DNA of 32,391 nt, from NCBI GenBank assembly GCA_003219265.1, contig QHQE01000141.1, forward strand, positions 1 to 32,391, in the 5' to 3' direction. Source of the DNA: Verrucomicrobiota bacterium. Its GTDB lineage: Bacteria; Verrucomicrobiota; Verrucomicrobiia; Chthoniobacterales; UBA10450. The translations under genes and the position numbers were made by a program. A model generated the notes under the pieces. That model worked only from the letters and a program-made list of their open reading frames with translations, had not been told where the DNA came from and ran no database searches. This document shows positions 23,727-30,695 of this stretch, one piece after another (position 1 is the stretch's first letter; the number at the start of each line of letters is the position of its first letter).

Positions 23727-23770
23727 GGACGGCACGGAGGCCATCCCTCCAAGCGATTGAGGTCAATCGC
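23727..23770. repeat. Dispersed 25-mer plus perfect hairpin after apt
   Basis: A 25-base unit (23727-23751, beginning GGACGGCACGGAGG) is followed by GCGATTGA-GG-TCAATCGC (23753-23770). The 25-mer recurs at 25104-25128 with one base changed. The right hairpin arm supplies the TGA stop of the minus-strand gene at 23763. Confidence 0.9.
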
Positions 23771-24185
23771 CCCTACCTTTCACGACCACTTCCATTTTAA
23801 TTTCCTGAAAGGCGAGCTGATCGTGAATCATCCCGAGCAATTCGAGAGCTCGCGCGTCGGGTATATGATCGCAACGGACTTCAATGCGCGCGTGTTTCTT
23901 CGCGAGCTCGGGATGCGACTCCGCCAGTTCACCATCGAGAAGAAACGAAACGTAGGCGTTGAATCGCTCCTGTAGCTCGTGCAACCGCTCATCGGACCCG
24001 TCCCACGCGCGCGGCTCGTTCATCACCAGGAGCACTTCATCCGTTCTCGTGTCGTGGGCGAGCAGGTCGATCACGCCGGCTTTGCCAGAGTGTTTGAGGT
24101 CCGCCAGTCGGACGGACTCGTCCTCTGGCGAGTTTGATGTTTGATCTTCAAAGAAATCTTTCAATTGTTGATTTTCAACGCTCAA
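23763..24185 (-). CDS. Conserved hypothetical protein (DUF6572-like)
   Basis: The conserved part appears to be residues ~38-135: VIDLLAHDTRTDEVLLVMNEPRAWDGSDERLHELQERFNAYVSFLLDGELAESHPELA...LGMIHDQLAFQEIKMEVVV. This pattern recalls small proteins annotated DUF6572; the assignment is from memory and tentative. No function is known. The first ~30 residues are low in conservation, and the only upstream start (TTG, 24185) lies in a GTTGAGC heptamer tract, so the true start may be the GTG at codon 38. The final residues GRGD and the stop are encoded by a palindromic repeat. Confidence 0.6.
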   Translation of the reverse strand: MSVENQQLKDFFEDQTSNSPEDESVRLADLKHSGKAGVIDLLAHDTRTDEVLLVMNEPRAWDGSDERLHELQERFNAYVSFLLDGELAESHPELAKKHARIEVRCDHIPDARALELLGMIHDQLAFQEIKMEVVVKGRGD

Positions 24186-24231
24186 CGTCCAACGCTCAAC
24201 CCGCCGTAGGTCGCCGCGGCGACCTACGGCG
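24176..24231. repeat. CAACGCT heptamer tract followed by a 30-bp perfect palindrome
   Basis: CAACGCT, CAACGTC and CAACGCT (24176-24196) lead through CAACC into a fully self-complementary 30-bp sequence (24202-24231) with 14-base arms CGCCGTAGGTCGCC / GGCGACCTACGGCG around GC. The order heptamers, CAACCCGCC, palindrome is the same as inside tgt at 9490-9548. It lies between the starts of two divergent genes, neither of which has a clean start codon. Confidence 0.95.
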
Positions 24232-24272
24232 CCTTCGTCACCAGTCTATCCGCGCAATTTACGCCGGCATTT

Positions 24273-25055
24273 TTGCAAAACGACAGTTACTGGGGCGATG
24301 GCAAAGCCGAGTTCAATTTTTACGACGCCCAAATCGTGCGCGAAGGGCAGGCGCGTCCGTGCGAGGTGCTGCACATTCTCGTGCGCGAGCCGTTCGATCC
24401 GAAGCAATGGACGAAAGTGGACGACTGGAAGCGGCCGGGTGTGATTCCCGTTGTGAAGCTCAATCAAATTCTGCATGTGCCGACCGGCGCTTACGCTTAC
24501 CAGCAAATGCACTCGAGCTTTTGGAAGATCGACAATGGATTGTTGCTGAAATGGTCGCTCACGAGCAACGACGGCTCCGGCAATACATTCAAGGAGATGA
24601 GGCGGTTGGGAGAACAGCTCGCGTTCAACTGGCATACTTATTGGGACGGCATGGCCGATGGCAGCGAGAACATCGCGCTACCCGCGAACGGTTATTTTTA
24701 CGATGAACTGCCGCTGCGCGTGCGGACGATCGACTTTTCCAAACCAAACGGCGAGTTCGGCATTCAACTCGCGCCCACCATGATCAATTCAAAGAAGGAG
24801 ACGATAGTATTTAAGCCGGCGAAAGTTTCGTTCGCTTCCAGGGAAGAAACGATCGAGCTCGACCTCGAGCACGCCGGCGGCAAAGATCATTTCGTTCTCG
24901 ATCGCGAATTTCCTTTCTTGCTGCGCGAATGGAGCGCGGCGGACGGTAGCCACTTAAAACTGAAACGCAGTTTGAAAATTGATTACTGGAATTACAACAA
25001 GCCCGGCGACCGGGAGCGCGCGTTAAAGGACCCGATGCTGCGTCACCCGGATTGA
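24273..25055 (+). CDS. Hypothetical protein, start eroded or uncertain
   Basis: The frame from TTG 24273 gives 260 residues: QNDSYWGDGKAEFNFYDAQIVREGQARPCEVLHILVREPF, many aromatic beta strands, and a C-terminal LKLKRSLKIDYWNYNKPGDRERAL. No domain was recognised. The frame stays open upstream to a TAG at 24207 (…AFVTSLSAQFTPAF, which resembles the end of a signal peptide), but that stretch runs into the 30-bp palindrome and has no ATG or GTG. The native 5' end may thus have been replaced by repeat sequence, leaving either a TTG start or a decayed gene. Confidence 0.55.
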   Translation: MQNDSYWGDGKAEFNFYDAQIVREGQARPCEVLHILVREPFDPKQWTKVDDWKRPGVIPVVKLNQILHVPTGAYAYQQMHSSFWKIDNGLLLKWSLTSNDGSGNTFKEMRRLGEQLAFNWHTYWDGMADGSENIALPANGYFYDELPLRVRTIDFSKPNGEFGIQLAPTMINSKKETIVFKPAKVSFASREETIELDLEHAGGKDHFVLDREFPFLLREWSAADGSHLKLKRSLKIDYWNYNKPGDRERALKDPMLRHPD

Positions 25056-25103
25056 TGCTGGACCGACGCGGCCGCCGCGGCGACTCGCGTCCAGATTTCT
25101 TTC

Positions 25104-25128
25104 GGACGGCACGGAGGCCGTCCCTCCA
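25104..25128. repeat. Second copy of the 25-mer palindromic repeat
   Basis: GGACGGC-ACGGAG-GCCGTCC forms a perfect 7-bp hairpin and continues CTCCA. It matches 23727-23751 at 24 of 25 positions; here both arms are intact. It lies 44 nt before queF. Confidence 0.9.
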
Positions 25129-25171
25129 TATTTCGAATTGAAGCAATGTTGACGAATCGTAAGCTTGAAAT

Positions 25172-25612
25172 GTGGCGAAAGCGAAAACATCGAGACGCTT
25201 GACGCTGCTGGGCCGCAGCGACGCAAAGATTCCCGCTTTACCCGCCGAAGCGCAGCTGGAAACTTTCCCGAATCCGGCGCGGCGAAATTATCGGATTCAT
25301 TTTGAGACCGATGATTTCACATCGCTTTGCCCGGTGACCGGCCAGGCCGATTTCGCCAGGATCGATATCGACTACGTGCCGGAGCGTCTCTGCGTCGAAA
25401 GCAAGTCGCTCAAGTTTTATCTCGCCTCGTATCGAAACGAGCGCGCCTTCAACGAAGCAGTCACAAACCGGATTTTGGACGATTTCGTGCGTGCGTGCAC
25501 GCCGCGCGAAGCAATTGTGACGGCGCAGTTTTCAGCCCGCGGCGGCATCGCACTCACGGTACGGGCCGAATATCCGGATAAAAGTCTGGAAACCAGCCGC
25601 GATGGCCGATGA
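25172..25612 (+). CDS. queF: NADPH-dependent 7-cyano-7-deazaguanine reductase (QueF)
   Basis: Reduces preQ0 to preQ1 in queuosine synthesis. The 146-residue unimodular form has the nucleophile Cys53 in SLCPVTGQADFA with Asp60, and the QueF motif ESKSLKFYLASYRN (76-89). It starts at GTG 25172; no ATG alternative or strong ribosome-binding site is seen. Residues ~1-30 are variable. queC follows after a 72-nt gap holding hairpin repeats, and the final enzyme that inserts preQ1, tgt, is at 8972. Confidence 0.93.
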   Translation: MAKAKTSRRLTLLGRSDAKIPALPAEAQLETFPNPARRNYRIHFETDDFTSLCPVTGQADFARIDIDYVPERLCVESKSLKFYLASYRNERAFNEAVTNRILDDFVRACTPREAIVTAQFSARGGIALTVRAEYPDKSLETSRDGR

Positions 25613-25623
25613 AGTTGGCGCAC

Positions 25624-25675
25624 GTTTCTAAGTTTCTAACTTGCGAACACCGCCGCGCAACTTAGAAAGTTGCGC
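25624..25675. repeat. GTTTCTAA octamers and hairpin between queF and queC
   Basis: Two GTTTCTAA octamers (25624-25639) are followed by a perfect 9-bp hairpin GCGCAACTT-AGA-AAGTTGCGC (25655-25675). The octamer region can also pair with the left part of the hairpin (TTTCTAACTTGCG against CGCAACTTAGAAA, one mismatch), so two alternative folds exist. It does not resemble a preQ1 riboswitch. Confidence 0.8.
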
Positions 25676-25684
25676 CACAAATAG

Positions 25685-26386
25685 ATGAAGCACGCGGTCG
25701 TTCTCTTAAGCGGCGGAGTTGATTCGAGCACAACCCTGGCGATCGCGATCGCAGGCGGTTTCGAAACCTATGCGCTTTCGTTCGATTACGGTCAGCGCCA
25801 CAATCTGGAACTGGAAGCAGCCCGTCGAGTCGCGAAGTCGTTGGGCGCGAAGGAGCATCGCGTGGCCAAGATCGACCTGCGCATCTTCGGCGGCTCGGCG
25901 CTCACGGCCGAGGTCGATGTCCCGAAGAAGCGATCGAAAAAAGAAATCGGGCATGGGATTCCAATCACATACGTGCCGGCGCGCAACACCATTTTTCTTT
26001 CCATTGCGCTCGCCTGGGCTGAAGTACTGGGGGCCGGCCACATTTTTCTCGGCGTGAACGCGATCGACTACAGCGGGTATCCAGACTGCCGTCCGGAGTT
26101 TATCGCGCTATTTGAAACACTGGCCAACATTGGGACCAAAGCCGGCGTCGAAGGCGCGCGCTTTCGCATTCACGCGCCGCTGCTCGCGCTTTCCAAAGCC
26201 GCCATCATTCGCAGGGCGCGAGAGCTCGATGTCGATCTTGCACTTACGCACAGTTGTTACGATCCATCGCCGGAAGCTCTCGCTTGCGGGTTATGCGATT
26301 CCTGTCAATTGCGCTTGAAAGGTTTCCGTGAAGCAGGCCTCACGGATCCAATTCCGTACGCGCCGTCGCGCCGTAGGTCTGGCTGA
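25685..26386 (+). CDS. queC: 7-cyano-7-deazaguanine synthase (QueC)
   Basis: Makes preQ0 from 7-carboxy-7-deazaguanine, ATP and ammonia. The 233-residue product has the PP-loop SGGVDSST (9-16), [54 protein letters not shown], and zinc-binding Cys191, Cys201, Cys204 and Cys207 ([19 protein letters not shown]). Complete and of usual length. The substrate QueF uses is its product, matching their adjacency. queD and queE are not in the window. Confidence 0.96.
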   Translation: MKHAVVLLSGGVDSSTTLAIAIAGGFETYALSFDYGQRHNLELEAARRVAKSLGAKEHRVAKIDLRIFGGSALTAEVDVPKKRSKKEIGHGIPITYVPARNTIFLSIALAWAEVLGAGHIFLGVNAIDYSGYPDCRPEFIALFETLANIGTKAGVEGARFRIHAPLLALSKAAIIRRARELDVDLALTHSCYDPSPEALACGLCDSCQLRLKGFREAGLTDPIPYAPSRRRSG

Positions 26387-26398
26387 AGGCGGATCACG

Positions 26399-26599
26399 AT
26401 GAAAAACATTCTTGTTCTCACGAAACGCGAGCGGCGCGTCGTAATCGCGATCGTCCTCGCGTTACTGGCGGGGAGAATCGCAAAATATGAGTGGGCCGCG
26501 CATTCCCAGCCGCTTCGGCTGAATCCCAGGGAGACCGCGGCGGCACCGCCTGCTACTCCAGGGCGCGATGAATCCCAATCGGCGGACGAAACTCAGTGA
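26399..26599 (+). CDS. Small single-span membrane protein, unknown
   Basis: 66 residues: a short basic start MKNILVLTKRERR, one hydrophobic segment VVIAIVLALLAGRIAKY, then a Pro/Ala/Glu-rich tail. AAGGCGG upstream of the ATG and only 12 nt from queC suggest real expression, perhaps with queC. The TKRERRVVI...LL pattern recalls N-terminal anchors of other small membrane proteins, but no family was recognised and a role in queuosine metabolism is not supported. Confidence 0.6.
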   Translation: MKNILVLTKRERRVVIAIVLALLAGRIAKYEWAAHSQPLRLNPRETAAAPPATPGRDESQSADETQ

Positions 26600-26605
26600 C
26601 GGCGA

Positions 26606-27694
26606 TCAGCCGCCGGGCAAACCGGGAATTCGCGCATAACCGACGAAAGCCGGGCCGGGCCGGTTGTCTTCGGTCGCCTTCGCGCGTGAAACTTTGAAAT
26701 CGAAAACGCTGACTCCGAAACGCGATTGACCTTTGTAAGTGCGGCCATCGCTCGCGCCGACCATGATGCGATGATTGGTTGCTTTCTCGCGCCCGAGATA
26801 AATCATGGTGTGTGTGATCGGCGGGTCACGATCGACGCTGTAGGTGCCGCTCCAAAAAAGCAGATCGCCCGGCTTGAGTGCGTCGAGTTCAAAAGTGTCA
26901 TCGCTGTGAGCAAGGACAGCCTGGAAGTTTCCGGCTTTGCGGACCCAGGCATATTGTTCACGCGCGTCGCGCGGAACATCGGACATGCCGCTCTTCAAGA
27001 GAACGTAATAAATGAAACCCGAGCAATCCATTCCTCCATTAGCCGGATCGGCCGAGCCATATTTGTAGTCCAGATTCTGACTCGTTAGGCTGAGTGCGAG
27101 ATCGATCATCTTGCGAACTTCCGGCGGGTAACTCTCGTAGCCGGCGATTTCCACGGAGGAGAGGGTTGCATTCGGCGCCGGTGTTGGCTTGGCAACTGGC
27201 GACGGACTTGGCGAGTGCTTGGCGCGCGGGGCGGGACTAATCGGCCGAACGGCTTTTGGGTTTAGCAAGGAAGAAGTCAAAGCGTCAGGCGTCGATGACG
27301 CTGCAGGTGAAGCGGTGACCGATGGCTCCGGCGTTGTCATTGCACTCGGCGACGGTATTGCTGTCGCACTCGGTTCCGGGGACGCTGTGGCGCTCGCTTC
27401 CGGCGACGCCGTTGCACTCAGTAAAGGAGAAACTGTGGCAGTAGGCGCCGGAGAATCGGTTGCGCTCGGCGACGGTGATGGCGACACCTTGGGCGAAGGT
27501 GTCGGCGTTTCTTTCTTCTCTGCCGGACTGGATTTCTTGCGGTGCTTATGCGGAGTCGGCGTCGGTCGCACGAAGAAATGTTTGATCTTATCTGCCAGTG
27601 ATCCCTCTTCGTCATTGGTGCCGCGCGCCTGGCCGGTGATAGCCATCGCTACCGTCATCGCAATTACAATCAAAGAGGTCAGTTTTGTTTTCAC
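26606..27694 (-). CDS. Secreted NlpC/P60 peptidoglycan hydrolase with long Pro/Ser/Thr linker
   Basis: Predicted exported cell-wall endopeptidase of 362 residues. A signal peptide (1-~23, MKTKLTSLIVIAMTVAMAITGQA) is followed by a low-complexity linker (~44-178) with PSPSPSAT / SATASPEPSAT repeats. The NlpC/P60 domain (~185-360) has the catalytic Cys224 in GGMDCSGFIYYVL and His295 in ITHTMIYLGR, with LKPGDLLFWSG between. It starts with GTG at 27694 behind AAGGAAC. It lies 17 nt after the M20 peptidase gene and is likely co-transcribed; the two could process peptides in sequence, though this is inference. Confidence 0.9.
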   Translation of the reverse strand: MKTKLTSLIVIAMTVAMAITGQARGTNDEEGSLADKIKHFFVRPTPTPHKHRKKSSPAEKKETPTPSPKVSPSPSPSATDSPAPTATVSPLLSATASPEASATASPEPSATAIPSPSAMTTPEPSVTASPAASSTPDALTSSLLNPKAVRPISPAPRAKHSPSPSPVAKPTPAPNATLSSVEIAGYESYPPEVRKMIDLALSLTSQNLDYKYGSADPANGGMDCSGFIYYVLLKSGMSDVPRDAREQYAWVRKAGNFQAVLAHSDDTFELDALKPGDLLFWSGTYSVDRDPPITHTMIYLGREKATNHRIMVGASDGRTYKGQSRFGVSVFDFKVSRAKATEDNRPGPAFVGYARIPGLPGG

Positions 27695-27711
27695 GCAATG
27701 TTCCTTTGAGG

Positions 27712-29046
27712 TCAGACCGCCAATTCTTCCAGAACAGCTTTATTCATTCGGATGCCGGCGTCGAGATTCTCCAGCGGGAAATTTTCATTCGGCGAATGGG
27801 CGCGGCAGCCTGGCAAGGCGAGTCCGAGCAAGAGAGTTTCCACGCCGAGGATATTACGAAAATCGGAAACGATCGGGATGCTACCGCCTTCTCGGATGAG
27901 CGCGACCTCCGCGTTGAAAGCCTTTTGCAACGCGCGCTGAGCAGCCTGGCCGAAACGATTATGCGGATCGGTCAGATACCATGGGCCGTGGTGACCGGCA
28001 GTCTTCTCCAGCGTGACGCCGGGTGGTAAATTTTTTTTAAGATGTTTTTCCGCCAGTGCGATGATCTCGTCCGCCTTTTGGTCCGGGACAAGACGAAATG
28101 TTAATTTTGCCATCGCATAACTGGGAAGGACAGTTTTCGTTCCCCGCCCTTGATAACCGCCGCCAATGCCGTTGATCTCCGCGGTCGGCCGCGCCCAAAT
28201 CCGCTCCAAAGTGCTAAAACCAGCTTCGCCGAAAAGTGCCGGCGCACCAGTTTCCCGCAACATTTCCTTGTCCGGCGAGATCGGCAGTTTCTGCCATGCT
28301 TTGCGTTCCCAATCTTCCAGCGGCGCAACCCGATCATAAAAACCGGCGATCGCGACCCGTCCTTCGCGGTCGTGCAGAGTGGCGAGCAACTGCGCCAGCG
28401 CCGTGGCCGGATTGGCCACCGCGCCTCCGTAAATTCCGGAATGCAAATCCATCTTCGGGCCGGTCACTTTCAATTCCAACGCCGCGACTCCGCGCAATCC
28501 GTAACTCAACGTCGGCGTGCGCGGCGCGATCATTCCGGTATCCGAAACAACCACGGTGTCGCATTTCAACGCGTCGCGATTTTGGTGAAGAAAGTTTCCC
28601 AGACTGCCGCTGCCTATCTCCTCTTCGCCTTCGATAATGAAATGGAGGTTCACCGGCAACTCCCTCCGTTGCTCGATCGTTTCCTGCACGCCGAGAATGT
28701 GCGACAAAATTTGCCCTTTATTGTCCGTCGCGCCGCGGGCAAAAACATAGCCATCTTTCAAGACAGGCTCGAAGGGCGGTGAATCCCAAAGCTCGAGCGG
28801 ATCGGGCGGCTGCACGTCGTAATGGCCGTAAATCAAAACCGCGCGGCGCCCTTCTCGATGTTGATTGCGCGCCCAAACGACCGGATGCCCCGGAGTAGGA
28901 ACCAGTTCCGCCCTCAATCCGATGCCGCTCAGTTTCTCAACCAGCCAATGCGCGCATTCGGTAAGCTTTCCCGAATAATTTTCGTCCGTGGAAACGCTAG
29001 GAAATCGCAGAAACGAATAGAAATCTTCAAGATGACTGGCGCGCAT
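27712..29046 (-). CDS. M20-family metallopeptidase (dipeptidase-like)
   Basis: Zinc peptidase of the M20/ArgE/DapE/CPG2 group, 444 residues from the ATG at 29046 (MRASHLEDFYSFLRFPSVST). An upstream frame extension of 14 residues lacks conservation. Metal and catalytic motifs: YGHYDVQPPDPLELW (His75, Asp77), RGATDNKGQ (Asp108), IIEGEEEIGS (Glu142-Glu143), VVVSDTGM, and a C-terminal histidine in CRAHSPNENF. The lid domain (GVAALELKVTGPKMDLHSGIYGG) is intact. It resembles proteins often annotated as dipeptidases or carnosinase-like; exact substrate unknown. Confidence 0.93.
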   Translation of the reverse strand: MRASHLEDFYSFLRFPSVSTDENYSGKLTECAHWLVEKLSGIGLRAELVPTPGHPVVWARNQHREGRRAVLIYGHYDVQPPDPLELWDSPPFEPVLKDGYVFARGATDNKGQILSHILGVQETIEQRRELPVNLHFIIEGEEEIGSGSLGNFLHQNRDALKCDTVVVSDTGMIAPRTPTLSYGLRGVAALELKVTGPKMDLHSGIYGGAVANPATALAQLLATLHDREGRVAIAGFYDRVAPLEDWERKAWQKLPISPDKEMLRETGAPALFGEAGFSTLERIWARPTAEINGIGGGYQGRGTKTVLPSYAMAKLTFRLVPDQKADEIIALAEKHLKKNLPPGVTLEKTAGHHGPWYLTDPHNRFGQAAQRALQKAFNAEVALIREGGSIPIVSDFRNILGVETLLLGLALPGCRAHSPNENFPLENLDAGIRMNKAVLEELAV

Positions 29047-29115
29047 AGTTTGAAACCTTAAACCAACTTCATTCCTTTTGCCTACCACTTAGTCGCTTGG
29101 CGATCTCCGCGTTTC

Positions 29116-29176
29116 TGTAGCGGCAGCCGTGTCGGCTGCAATCGTTGTCGCGGCAGGCGACACGCCTGCCTCTACA
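29116..29176. repeat. Palindromic REP-like element bounded by TGTAG...CTACA
   Basis: TGTAG (29116-29120) and CTACA (29172-29176) enclose GCAGCCG-TGT-CGGCTGC (29123-29139) and GGCAGGC-GACAC-GCCTGCC (29152-29170), both perfect hairpins. It lies in the divergent gap between the M20 peptidase and the APC transporter, which otherwise holds nothing recognisable. Confidence 0.9.
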
Positions 29177-29228
29177 TCTAGTAAGATCGATAATTGTATG
29201 CTTTAAGAGAGGCCGGCAAACTTTCCGA

Positions 29229-30557
29229 ATGTCTCCCGACTCGTCACCGCCGAAGGAACACGGCCTGGTTCGTGCGCTCGGCGTTCCGGCTTTAACTGCA
29301 AACATCGTCAACACCACGATCGGCGCAGGCATTTTCGTTTTGCCCGCACTCGTCGCGACAGGACTTGGGGCGGCGGCACCGCTCGCGTTCCTCGTGTGCG
29401 CGATTGCGATGGGTTTATTTGTTACGTCTTTCGCGATGGCCGGCAGTCGCGTGTCTCTGACCGGCGGACTTTACGCATACGTCGAGGTCGCCTTCGGGAG
29501 CTACGTCGGATTTTTAGCCGGCATTCTTTATTTTCTCACGGCAGTGCTGAGCGTTTCCGGCGTCGTCAACGTGTTCGCCACTTCGGTCGGCATTTTAGCG
29601 CCACAACTCGTCGCGACGAGCGTCGGACGTTTCATCGTTATTTTGTTTGTTTATGGCTTTCTTGCCGCGATCAACATTCGCGGTGTGCGCATCGGCGCAA
29701 GAGCGGTCGAAACGGTCACACTGATCAAACTTGTGCCGCTGATCGTTTTTGTTGTCGTCGGTATTTTTTTTATCCGGCCGGAAGCGATCGCCTGGCCCGG
29801 CTGGCCGGGAAGCAAGGCGCTGGGTGAAAGCGTGCTGCTGCTCATTTTCGCTTTTGTCGGAATCGAAGTCGCGCTCATGCCGAGCGGCGAAGTGAAACAG
29901 CCTTCGCGGACGGTTCCCCGCGCAATTTATGCCGCGCTCGCGATCACGACTTTGCTTTACATCATGATTCAACTTGTCGCGCAAGGCGTCCTCGGCGGTG
30001 ATTTGTCAAAACACCCCAATTCACCGCTAGCTGAAGCAGCTCTGCAGTTCTTGGGAAATTTCGGCCGCGTGCTTATGCTCGCCGGTGCGACAATTTCCGC
30101 GTTCGGTTTCGTGACGAGCGATATTCTCAGCTCACCGCGAATTATTTTTGCTTTCGGGCGCGATGGCGTGTTGCCGTCATGGTTCGCTCACATTCATCCG
30201 CGTTTTCATACGCCCGACGTCGCGATTGTCACTTACGCCGCGATTGCATTTATGTTGTCCTTCAGTTCCACATTCCAGCAGCTCGCCGTTCTTGCGAATG
30301 TTGCCGTTTTGTTGCTCTACCTTCTTTGCTGTCTGGCGGCGTTGCAATTGACCAGGTGCGATGTTCGAGGCGACGGCCCGCCGTTCATATTCCCCGGAGC
30401 GAAGCTGATTCCAGTTCTCGCCGTCCTTGTGATCATCTGGATTCTCGCGCACGCGACTGCAAAGGAATTCGCTGTCACCGCCGTGTGTCTTGGTGTCGCG
30501 TCCTTACTTTTTCTCGTTCGACGCCTTATGGTGACAAGAGCCGAACCGGTTTCATAA
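29229..30557 (+). CDS. APC-family amino acid/amine permease
   Basis: Inner-membrane secondary transporter, 442 residues from ATG 29229 (MSPDSSPPKEHGLVRALGVPALTANIVNTTIGAGIFVLP), with about 12 hydrophobic spans. The TTIGAGIF motif in the first span is the unwound substrate site of LeuT-fold APC carriers, and FAFVGIEVALMPSGEVKQPSRTVPRAI is the conserved span 6 to loop region. An upstream frame extension overlaps the palindromic element and is rejected as start. Substrate cannot be read from the sequence. Confidence 0.9.
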   Translation: MSPDSSPPKEHGLVRALGVPALTANIVNTTIGAGIFVLPALVATGLGAAAPLAFLVCAIAMGLFVTSFAMAGSRVSLTGGLYAYVEVAFGSYVGFLAGILYFLTAVLSVSGVVNVFATSVGILAPQLVATSVGRFIVILFVYGFLAAINIRGVRIGARAVETVTLIKLVPLIVFVVVGIFFIRPEAIAWPGWPGSKALGESVLLLIFAFVGIEVALMPSGEVKQPSRTVPRAIYAALAITTLLYIMIQLVAQGVLGGDLSKHPNSPLAEAALQFLGNFGRVLMLAGATISAFGFVTSDILSSPRIIFAFGRDGVLPSWFAHIHPRFHTPDVAIVTYAAIAFMLSFSSTFQQLAVLANVAVLLLYLLCCLAALQLTRCDVRGDGPPFIFPGAKLIPVLAVLVIIWILAHATAKEFAVTAVCLGVASLLFLVRRLMVTRAEPVS

Positions 30558-30639
30558 ACGTATCGAACTCGGAGCTGGCCCTGCCCCAACATCCTGTGGA
30601 AGGCAGGCCGGCGCACCCCTTCAAATTGTAGGAAAGCGC

Positions 30640-30668
30640 TTGTCACCGCCTCCAGAGCGTTGTATCTA
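30640..30668 (+). promoter_or_regulatory. Candidate promoter for smc
   Basis: TTGTCA (30640-30645), five of six with the -35 consensus, is followed after 17 nt by TATCTA (30663-30668), a weak -10. It lies 28 nt before the smc start codon. Confidence 0.3.
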
Positions 30669-30695
30669 GCGCCAATTCCAAGGGACGGCCTCGAC

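Noticed and set aside
29145-29228. 28-codon upstream extension of the APC transporter
   Set aside because: It is encoded partly by the palindromic element and has no permease similarity; the ATG at 29229 leads directly into the conserved start.
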